From: Bacteroidales bacterium GP3
GTDB lineage: Bacteria > Bacteroidota > Bacteroidia > Bacteroidales > Muribaculaceae
Length of the DNA stretch: 5,779 nt
Assembly: GCA_001701075.1 (NCBI GenBank)
Contig: DAAK01000150.1
Span: 1 to 5,779 of the forward strand
Direction of reading: 5' to 3'
The notes beneath the pieces are model-generated. The model was not told the DNA's origin. It saw only the letters and a list, made by a program, of their open reading frames with translations, and did no database searches. How positions within the stretch are numbered: the first letter of the stretch is position 1; each line of letters opens with the position of its first letter. A program made the translations under genes and the position numbers. Of the stretch, positions 1 to 4,863 are shown piece after piece.

Positions 1-62
1 CTCAATCCCCCTTTCTTCGCTCCGATATAGCTTTCATAATTACTTTAGTATTATTGAAGAGA

Positions 63-139
63 CCTTTACAAAGGAGGCGATTGTTGTGAACTATCCATGG
101 AGATGCCTTTACAAAAGAAGGCGTTTGTGGTGTGAACTA
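63..139. repeat. Imperfect direct repeat, two copies (63-93 and 106-139)
   Basis: Two copies of a roughly 31-34 bp unit lie 43 bp apart. Both begin cctttacaaa, contain a ggcg core and end tgtgaacta, with 1-2 base indels between them. The first copy contains the small inverted repeat ccttt-ac-aaagg, and the second contains gcctt...aaggc. The offset is not a multiple of three and the copies are read in different frames, so they are unlikely to be protein repeats. They could be a protein-binding site, a recombination scar or a duplication. No function is assigned. The rest of positions 1-205 shows nothing else I can support. Confidence 0.55.
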
Positions 140-207
140 AGTGAACACGAAAGAGATATCCAAAAGCAAAACTAAATAATCTTTTCGACACTTGCACATT
201 GAAGTTG

Positions 208-483
208 ATGAAACTCTTGGAATAGGTAACAGCTGACGGCCGCAGTTATGTAGCCCTTTACACAAAGGACGGTAATATCTGGCTCAACCAATCCCAGATA
301 GCAGAACTTTTTGCCACCTCGAAGCCAAATATTAGTTTGTGTATATCTAATATTTTAAAAAGAAATGAGTTAGATAAAAATTCAGTTGTCAAATAATATT
401 TGACAACTGCCTCCGATGTCAGAGTGCTAAAAAATGGACTTCCATATAATATTCACTCAAGTATTAACGTTATGTATACATAA
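208..483 (+). pseudogene. Decayed RhuM-family (virulence RhuM/COG3943-like) gene, 5' part only
   Basis: In one frame the DNA reads as the N-terminal part of a RhuM-family protein. It starts MKLLE at 208, followed by a TAG stop at 223-225. It continues TADGRSYVALYTKDGN and IWLNQSQIAELFATSKPN, then NELDKNSVVK, a TAA stop at 394-396, YLTTASD, a poorly conserved stretch, and YNIHSSINVMYT, ending at TAA 481-483. The family pattern is (I/V)WL.Q.Q.A.LF.T.K.NI, then ELD..SVVK(E/D)Y.TTA.DG, then YNLD.IISVGYRV, so the last block still aligns by spacing despite decay. The second stop is one base from GAA, which would give the usual VVKEY. The C-terminal two thirds of the family are missing. RhuM proteins are often found on pathogenicity islands and mobile elements, but their biochemical role is not settled. 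The gene is dead by sequence and marks an old insertion or deletion event upstream of the ATPase gene. Confidence 0.85.
383..409. repeat. 27-bp perfect palindrome inside the RhuM remnant
   Basis: A 13-base arm (cagttgtcaaata), a single central base, and the exact reverse complement of the arm. It lies over the SVVK-stop-YLTTA codons of the dead RhuM gene. A G at 394, which would restore the usual glutamate, gives a nearly perfect palindrome too, so the symmetry may be a by-product of the conserved peptide. It could also form a cruciform or bind a dimeric protein. It has no T-run after it, so it is not a normal terminator. Confidence 0.7.
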
Positions 484-488
484 CATTA
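465..488. promoter_or_regulatory. Operator-like palindrome upstream of the ATPase gene
   Basis: Positions 469-484 (gttatgtatacataac) are a perfect 16-bp palindrome. After one mismatched pair, three more bases on each side also pair, so 22 of 24 positions are symmetric. The TTATGT half site recurs directly at 487-492 after one extra turn. The palindrome sits immediately upstream of the candidate -7 box at 487-494, where a bound dimer would block RNA polymerase. This is read directly from the bases; the regulator and its effect are inferred. Confidence 0.55.
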
Positions 489-494
489 TGTTTG
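487..494 (+). promoter_or_regulatory. Candidate Bacteroidota -7 promoter box (TATGTTTG)
   Basis: TATGTTTG matches the Bacteroidota -7 consensus TAnnTTTG exactly and lies 21 bases before the ATG at 516, leaving room for a short 5' leader. No exact TTTG -33 element is present at the usual 19-21 base spacing; the region there is TTAA-like. The box overlaps the alternative TTG start at 492, which argues for ATG 516 as the true start. Confidence 0.5.
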
Positions 495-515
495 AATTGC
501 ATAATTATCAAGAAT

Positions 516-1892
516 ATGGTATTTGTCGATAGAATTGAAGAAACAGAACGTTTGAGAAATGCTCTTTCAAGGGAAAAAACTTCTTTGGTGGTATTATATG
601 GCAGGAGGCGATTGGGGAAATCGACTCTTATAAAACGCGTGCTATCAGAAAACGATCTCTATTTCCTCGCAGACCGCTCGGAACAACAACACCAGATTGA
701 ACTTCTCGCAAAAGTTGTAGCAGAGTTATTTCCTGATTTCGATAGGTTGTCCTATCCAGATTGGGAATCAATATTAAGCGCTATCAACTACAGGACAACC
801 TCGCGCTTCACACTGTGTCTTGATGAATTCCCATATCTTGTGGAGCAATCCCCGGAATTGCCCTCAATTCTGCAGAAACTCATTGATGAAAAGCAACTGA
901 AGTATAATATAGTGCTTTGTGGGTCATCCCAAAACATGATGTATGGGTTAGTTCTTGATTCCACCGCTCCTCTCTACGGTCGCGCAGATGAAATTATGAA
1001 GCTCACCCATATCCACCTTCCTTTTATTCAAGAGGCTTTGCATCTTAATGCGGAAAATACAATTGAAGAGTATGCCGTCTGGGGAGGAGTGCCCCGCTAT
1101 TGGGAACTGCGGGAAAATGCGGAATCCCTCGAAAAAGCAATGTGGCATAATATCCTTTCCGTGAATGGGATATTGTATGATGAACCGATAAAACTCTTTC
1201 AAGATGATGTCAAGGATATAGTAAAGACATCAACAATAATGTCTTATGTGGGAAATGGAGCTAACCGGCTATCAGAAATTGCCGCACGGTGTAATGAACC
1301 AGCAACCAACTTATCAAGACCTCTGAGAAAACTGATAGACCTCGGTTTTCTTGAGAAGGATATCCCTTTCGGGGTTGATGAAAAGAACGCTAAGAAAAGT
1401 CTATATAAAATTGCAGATCCCTTCTTGGCTTTCTATTATAAGTTTGTCGTACCTACGCGTTCATTTATCGAACTTGGACGTCAATTGCCCATAAAACAAC
1501 TCTTGAATGCTCATTTTTCTGAATATGTGAGCCAACAATGGGAAAAAATCTGCAGAGTTGCCGTTTCTGGCAATTTGATTGATGAAGTGCTTTACGGCAT
1601 GGCTAAACGCTGGTGGGGACCGGTTCTCAATGAAAATAAGAATCCAGAGCAAATTGAAATTGATGTCATGGCAGAGTCGCTCGATAAAAAGTATCTCCTT
1701 GTAGGTGAATGTAAGTGGACTAATCAAGAGAATGGCCAACAACTCACGACTGAGCTCCTCCGAAAAGCCAATCTGCTGCCTTTTGCCAAGAATTACACCA
1801 TCATACCTGTTTTGTTCCTTAAAAGTAGCCCAACGCATGATGTGGGCAATGTTATGTTGCCGAAGGATGTCATTTCTTGTGAATGCAAATAG
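516..1892 (+). CDS. AAA+ ATP-binding protein with DUF234 C-terminal domain
   Basis: This 458-residue protein belongs to the ATPase_2/DUF234 family of 'archaeal-type' P-loop ATPases that are widespread in Bacteroidota. Residues 1-6 (MVFVDR) are the usual family opening, which is why ATG 516 is preferred over the upstream TTG at 492. Walker A is GRRRLGKST at 29-37, Walker B is LDEFPYL at 102-108, and a sensor-1-like LCGSS follows at 134-138. LYGR and WGGVPRYW are further family hallmarks. A winged-helix region (LSEIAARCN, LIDLGFLEK) precedes the DUF234 tail starting near DPFLAFYYKF. The tail contains EIDV (Asp 383) and GECKW (Glu 398, Lys 400), the D...ExK pattern of PD-(D/E)XK nucleases. Length and order are complete, with no frameshift. 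No substrate is known for most members, and a role in DNA handling or defence is only inferred. The gene is convergent with the methylase-nuclease operon and ends 80 bp from it. That gap holds only a weak AT-only stem at 1962-1981. Confidence 0.93.
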   Translation: MVFVDRIEETERLRNALSREKTSLVVLYGRRRLGKSTLIKRVLSENDLYFLADRSEQQHQIELLAKVVAELFPDFDRLSYPDWESILSAINYRTTSRFTLCLDEFPYLVEQSPELPSILQKLIDEKQLKYNIVLCGSSQNMMYGLVLDSTAPLYGRADEIMKLTHIHLPFIQEALHLNAENTIEEYAVWGGVPRYWELRENAESLEKAMWHNILSVNGILYDEPIKLFQDDVKDIVKTSTIMSYVGNGANRLSEIAARCNEPATNLSRPLRKLIDLGFLEKDIPFGVDEKNAKKSLYKIADPFLAFYYKFVVPTRSFIELGRQLPIKQLLNAHFSEYVSQQWEKICRVAVSGNLIDEVLYGMAKRWWGPVLNENKNPEQIEIDVMAESLDKKYLLVGECKWTNQENGQQLTTELLRKANLLPFAKNYTIIPVLFLKSSPTHDVGNVMLPKDVISCECK

Positions 1893-1972
1893 CTTAACCT
1901 TTACTCTGGAATGGGTGGTTTTGCTCCGGAATAAACATCCTCACTATTATAATATGTTTTAAATAAAGATTT

Positions 1973-3139
1973 CTATTTATTGCCTTTTGCTCGATTATGA
2001 GTTTTACAGAGCATCTGGCAGTTGTCGATGGTCGTAGCGCCTCCCCGGCTCCAGGCAGTAACATGGTCGGCGTCCATCTCTTTTAGTTTATATATACGAG
2101 TGCGGTTGTTGTCATTCCCCAGTGCACACAAAGGACAGTTTGAGATACCATTTGCCATAGCATGCTCAGTCTGTCGATTATAAACAATCTTTTTTGTCGA
2201 TTCTTCAAATATCCGGACTTCAAGCAGGACTGGATTTTCCTCGCCTCCTAAAACGTACTCATAAATGTTAGAACGTCTTCCGATAGTATCATCTTTTAAT
2301 AATTCATTTACGCGAGCATTGATAGCGAGTCGGTCATAAGGTACATTATGATATTTCTTATACAATCTTCCCCACTCTAAACCGGCCATATTCTCTGTTG
2401 TGTCAAATAAACCGGCAACCCAGTCAATCACGGAATTGAAATAATTCATCAGTTCTTCAATTGAATTGTCAAAACGGTGGGCGCTCATATAAGCATCAAT
2501 CGTCATCCCCTTTGATTGACTTATCCAATCAAGAGCGCATTCAAGGATTTTCTGACGTTTTACATCCCCACTAACATAATGCCTCCATTTTTGTATTGCC
2601 GAATTCTGTGAGTTGCTGAACACACTTTTCGCTGCCGTTACAAAAGGACCACTATGCACAGCATTTCGTCGTTCCTGTTCATTAAGTGGGACTCCGACAA
2701 TATTAATTGTCTCAAACCACTCTTTAATCTCCGGTTCCGTACCTTCGCATACAAATACGACAAGGGGAGCCTTCAAAATCTTTTCTTTCATTACTTCATC
2801 AAGACCGGAAAAGTAGGTTTCCCGACCATTGAGTATGATTGCGAATTTGTCAGTTACAAAACGACCGAAAGACGTTATGCGTTGCTGACCATCCAATACT
2901 TCCATTTGCCCAGATGGAGTCAGGTTGAAATATAGAAGTCCCAGAGGATAGCCTTTTAGCAGGGAGACAATAACAGCTACGTCCTTTTTACCATCATTAT
3001 AGATGTAATGGCGTTGATATTCAGGTTGAATTGTCAGCTTTCCGTCGAGCCCAAACAAGCCCTTCCCTTCGTATTCGTTGTAGACAAAGCCTCGGCATAG
3101 GTCGCCTACTGTCCAATCAGTATGTAGTGTGGGAGTCAT
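1973..3139 (-). CDS. DUF262-HNH protein, putative restriction endonuclease
   Basis: This 388-residue protein has an N-terminal DUF262 (ParB/Srx-fold, GmrS-like) domain and a C-terminal HNH nuclease. The DUF262 motifs are IQPEYQR at 37-43 and VLDGQQR at 81-87; in studied relatives (GmrSD, SspE) this domain binds and hydrolyses nucleotides and controls the nuclease. The HNH part has a CPLC zinc pair (Cys 335, Cys 338), then DADH at 356-359 with the catalytic-type His 359, Asn 373, and a second pair Cys 378/His 381, ending just after HNRAKGNK. All expected HNH residues are present, so it should be active. Its ATG overlaps the methylase stop as ATGA, implying translational coupling and a shared transcript. 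Partnering an EcoRI-type methylase suggests it cuts unmodified DNA, but it could instead be a modification-dependent nuclease. No transmembrane segment or signal peptide is seen, so it is probably cytoplasmic. Confidence 0.92.
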   Translation of the reverse strand: MTPTLHTDWTVGDLCRGFVYNEYEGKGLFGLDGKLTIQPEYQRHYIYNDGKKDVAVIVSLLKGYPLGLLYFNLTPSGQMEVLDGQQRITSFGRFVTDKFAIILNGRETYFSGLDEVMKEKILKAPLVVFVCEGTEPEIKEWFETINIVGVPLNEQERRNAVHSGPFVTAAKSVFSNSQNSAIQKWRHYVSGDVKRQKILECALDWISQSKGMTIDAYMSAHRFDNSIEELMNYFNSVIDWVAGLFDTTENMAGLEWGRLYKKYHNVPYDRLAINARVNELLKDDTIGRRSNIYEYVLGGEENPVLLEVRIFEESTKKIVYNRQTEHAMANGISNCPLCALGNDNNRTRIYKLKEMDADHVTAWSRGGATTIDNCQMLCKTHNRAKGNK

Positions 3140-4242
3140 GATTTTTTACGTATTAAGATTCTTGGATAAGAACGGCGTCCTTTGATATAGGGCCGATCAT
3201 ATTTTTTCTTGTTAGGTATAATGATGTTATGTATGTCAGGATTGACTGAGGTGGATGGATTTTCGGTTATGCCTAATATTTCAAATTGTTCTGGACAATA
3301 TTTGTCAAGCCATGAGATTGGCACCCCCATCACACCATCATAATCGCCGGGGATTGCATCCGTAAATGGTACCTCGATAGCATCGTAATTATCATAAGAG
3401 TCGTATGCACCCTTACTCTTCAGATCCTTGTGGCGGCTGAAACGCAAATTGTCAGCCATAGACATCAGTGCCAGAGGCTCGTGTCTTCGTCCGTGATCTA
3501 TATTTGTAAACCAACGGACACCCTTAACGCGAATAAACTTTCGTCCTGTCTCGTCAATACGCCATCCGGCTGCCGTTATAGGATATTCCTTTGGCACCTC
3601 AAATTCACGATCGCCACTATGGATTGTTGATCCCATCCAAATTTTGTTGGACATGATAAGAGGAAAGATTTCCTTATAGGTAATCGCGTTCATGTTGCCT
3701 ATGATAATGAACTGTTTATTTGCATCAGTTATCCATGGGAGAAACACACGAAACAGAGAGAAGGGAGGATTTGTCACTATGATATCAGCTTCGTCTCGTA
3801 ATGCTGTCACCTCTTCGCTTAGAAAGTCGCCATCACCACTGAGATATTCCCAGTGTAAATCATCAATATTTATGAGCCCTTCCCCGGTAATGTCCCGGTC
3901 AAGGATGAAGATCTTGCCATGTGTCTTGGATTTATCGGAATCAAATTGTGGTGATGATTGTTCATATTCAGAAAATAAACCTCCTAACACCATCTTCTTG
4001 CTTTCTGGAGCATAACTTGTAGAAATAAGTTTCTTTAAGCCAAGGGAATCAAATTTGGCGGCGAAATATTTTGTAAAGTTACTCCATTCCGGGTCATCGC
4101 ATGGCAGAAGGATTGTCTTACCCCTGAATACATCAGGGTTATATTCTAAGTAGGCGTTCATCTCAACCTCAATATCGTGGTATTGAGTGTAGAACTCATC
4201 ATTCTTTCCGGCTCGCGCAGTTCGGAGATCTTCATTTGCCAT
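3136..4242 (-). CDS. EcoRI-type adenine-specific DNA methyltransferase
   Basis: This 368-residue protein resembles M.EcoRI along its whole length. Shared blocks include NDEFYTQYHDIE at 14-25 (SDEFYTQYCDIE in M.EcoRI), CDDPEWSNF at 48-56, LGLKKLI at 67-73, GDGDF at 136-140 and the catalytic DIIVTNPPFSLF at 153-164. Further on come ITYKEIF, YDNYDAI, DYDGVMGVPI and PEQFEILG, and the C-terminal YPRILIRKK. NPPF is the N6-adenine methylase motif IV; the enzyme would transfer methyl from S-adenosylmethionine to adenine in host DNA to protect it. M.EcoRI is about 325 residues, so this one is somewhat longer, partly through extra residues around 80-130. The start ATG gives an N-terminus of the expected short length before NDEFYTQY. 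The site recognised may be GAATTC or a relative, which cannot be proved here. It is the first gene of the operon and overlaps the nuclease gene by four bases. No clear ribosome-binding site is visible. Confidence 0.95.
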   Translation of the reverse strand: MANEDLRTARAGKNDEFYTQYHDIEVEMNAYLEYNPDVFRGKTILLPCDDPEWSNFTKYFAAKFDSLGLKKLISTSYAPESKKMVLGGLFSEYEQSSPQFDSDKSKTHGKIFILDRDITGEGLINIDDLHWEYLSGDGDFLSEEVTALRDEADIIVTNPPFSLFRVFLPWITDANKQFIIIGNMNAITYKEIFPLIMSNKIWMGSTIHSGDREFEVPKEYPITAAGWRIDETGRKFIRVKGVRWFTNIDHGRRHEPLALMSMADNLRFSRHKDLKSKGAYDSYDNYDAIEVPFTDAIPGDYDGVMGVPISWLDKYCPEQFEILGITENPSTSVNPDIHNIIIPNKKKYDRPYIKGRRSYPRILIRKKS

Positions 4243-4252
4243 CGGACTATAG

Positions 4253-4268
4253 GCTTTATGCCATAAGC
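4253..4268. promoter_or_regulatory. Small inverted repeat just upstream of the methylase start
   Basis: The plus strand reads gcttTatg-c-cataagc: two 7-base arms around one base, with a single extra T in one arm. The core ttatg-c-cataa is perfect. It ends about 11 bases before the methylase ATG, a position where autoregulatory methylases or control proteins of other restriction systems bind. The role is inferred and the site is short, so chance is possible. Confidence 0.3.
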
Positions 4269-4285
4269 TCCAGATGGCTTTTGAT

Positions 4286-4326
4286 AAAAAGAAAAGCGGG
4301 AGCCTTATATTGCTACCTACTCCGCT
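4286..4326 (-). terminator. Terminator- or attenuator-like hairpin before the methylase gene
   Basis: Read on the minus strand, agcggag (4326-4320) pairs with ctcccgct (4302-4295), with one bulged C and an 18-base loop. It is followed by tttctttttat. GC-rich stem plus a T-rich run is the form of an intrinsic terminator, though the bulge and long loop make it weak. It starts 22 bases after the stop of the doubtful frame at 4348-4587 and ends about 43 bases before the methylase ATG. It could close an upstream transcript or attenuate the methylase-nuclease operon. Confidence 0.4.
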
Positions 4327-4347
4327 ATCTGAGGCTGTGGAAGGTGC

Positions 4348-4587
4348 CTAACCCAGTAGAACAGGCAACAAAGACTCCACGCCATATATGCAATACCCCA
4401 AACTCATTTCAAGCATTTCACTTGAAATGAGCCGGATAGGTATAGACATACCCGTGGCGTCTATTGCTGCATTGTTATTGACTGGGTTTCTAAAACTTCC
4501 ACATTTCAGATAGCCAAAAACAAGCGCCAATACACGCTTTCTTATGTCAAATTGTTCTGCGGACTCTTCTCTTAGAGTAGCCAACAC
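4348..4587 (-). CDS. Doubtful 79-residue frame of unknown function
   Basis: I do not recognise this protein. The frame opens with GTG (or TTG one codon later) after an in-frame TAG at 4599-4597, has no ATG until codon 47, and stops at 4348. The first 30 residues (LATLREESAEQFDIRKRVL and on) look like an amphipathic helix of plausible protein composition. The rest has no clear domain, signal peptide or membrane segment. For the frame: it is on the strand of the methylase operon, and a terminator-like hairpin follows its stop. Against it: a weak start, no ribosome-binding site, and a strong inverted repeat (4403-4431) within it. It may be a fragment of a lost gene or simply a leader. The rest of 4243-4707 contains no gene I can support. 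Confidence 0.2.
   Translation of the reverse strand: MLATLREESAEQFDIRKRVLALVFGYLKCGSFRNPVNNNAAIDATGMSIPIRLISSEMLEMSLGYCIYGVESLLPVLLG
4403..4431. repeat. 11-bp perfect inverted repeat with 7-base loop
   Basis: Arms ctcatttcaag (4403-4413) and cttgaaatgag (4421-4431) are exact reverse complements around catttca. The loop repeats the catttca found in the left arm, so three copies of the same half-site occur within 29 bases, two direct and one inverted. No T-run follows on either strand, so a terminator is unlikely. It lies 161-189 bases upstream of the methylase ATG and could be an operator or an RNA hairpin in the operon leader. Confidence 0.6.
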
Positions 4588-4599
4588 AGAAACATGCTA

Positions 4600-4607
4600 C
4601 AAAATTA
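4600..4607 (-). promoter_or_regulatory. Possible Bacteroidota -7 box (TAATTTTG, minus strand)
   Basis: On the minus strand TAATTTTG fits TAnnTTTG and points toward the methylase-nuclease operon, in a very AT-rich stretch. There is no TTTG at the expected -33 position. Transcription would begin near 4593, giving a leader of about 350 bases before the methylase ATG that includes the two hairpins at 4403-4431 and 4286-4326. AT-rich DNA gives such matches by chance. Confidence 0.25.
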
Positions 4608-4675
4608 GAAAAAAATATGATATAATCCTAACTACTTCCTTAATATTTTTTCATTTAATGTGTGTATCTGAATAA

Positions 4676-4727
4676 GATATTGGATTCGCATTCATGATTT
4701 ATGATTGTCAGAATGATTTCCAATATC
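4676..4727. repeat. Compound inverted repeat at the 3' end of the HTH gene
   Basis: Outer arms gatattgga (4676-4684) and tccaatatc (4719-4727) pair perfectly. Inside them cattc (4689-4693) pairs with gaatg (4711-4715), leaving a 17-base loop. On the minus strand the hairpin begins within the last codons of the small HTH gene and spans its stop. It may stabilise or end that transcript, but no T-run directly follows, so I do not call it a terminator. Confidence 0.45.
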
Positions 4728-4863
4728 GCTTCACTTCCTTACCTGTGAACTGCTTGCGTTCGTTTCGCCCTAGGGTGTAGTCAATGCCACCATTGAGTCT
4801 GCCTTTCTCAGCGTCTTTCCGCACCGTATCGCGGCTCAGACCAAGTAACCGGCTTACTGTCAT
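4708..4863 (-). CDS. Small helix-turn-helix DNA-binding protein, probably N-terminally truncated
   Basis: This 51-residue frame reads MTVSRLLGLSRDTVRKDAEK, then GRLNGGIDYTLGRNERK and QFTGKEVKRYWKSF. LLGLSRDTVRKDAEKGRL is a typical helix-turn-helix of the MerR/excisionase-like type (LLGVS..TVR...KGRL), followed by a basic wing-like tail. Such small proteins are common as excisionases or regulators in conjugative elements and phages. Helix 1 is about three or four residues shorter than in complete relatives, so the original N-terminus is probably lost. Its ATG at 4863-4861 touches the ATG of the plus-strand gene at 4864 (sequence CATATG), leaving no room for a divergent promoter. The simplest reading is a fragment cut at a recombination junction near 4860. 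Alternatives are a minimal intact gene or a chance frame, the last being unlikely given the motif. Confidence 0.6.
   Translation of the reverse strand: MTVSRLLGLSRDTVRKDAEKGRLNGGIDYTLGRNERKQFTGKEVKRYWKSF

Noticed and set aside
1..30. End of an upstream plus-strand gene (LNPPFFAPI then TAG)
   Set aside because: Only nine codons are visible, and another frame across the same bases is equally open; not supportable.
254..268. Apparent third copy of the cctttacaaagg repeat
   Set aside because: The similarity falls on the conserved ALYTKDG codons of the RhuM remnant and does not extend into the rest of the repeat unit.
948..1202. 84-residue minus-strand frame within the ATPase gene
   Set aside because: Antisense shadow of a gene with complete ATPase motifs; no domain or start signal of its own.
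1461..1838. 125-residue minus-strand frame within the ATPase gene
   Set aside because: Antisense to the DUF234 tail, whose motifs (EIDV, GECKW) are clearly the real coding sense.
1705..1962. 85-residue plus-strand frame at the end of the ATPase gene
   Set aside because: Overlaps the DUF234 motif region in another frame and has no recognisable protein features.
1962..1981. Possible terminator between the convergent ATPase and nuclease genes
   Set aside because: Six-base AT-only stem (aataaa/tttatt), too weak to call and overlapping the nuclease stop.
2654..2935. Plus-strand frames opposite the DUF262-HNH gene
   Set aside because: Antisense shadows of a gene with intact DUF262 and HNH motifs.
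3692..4015. 107-residue plus-strand frame opposite the methylase gene
   Set aside because: Antisense to the conserved methylase core including NPPF; Ser-rich composition typical of a shadow frame.
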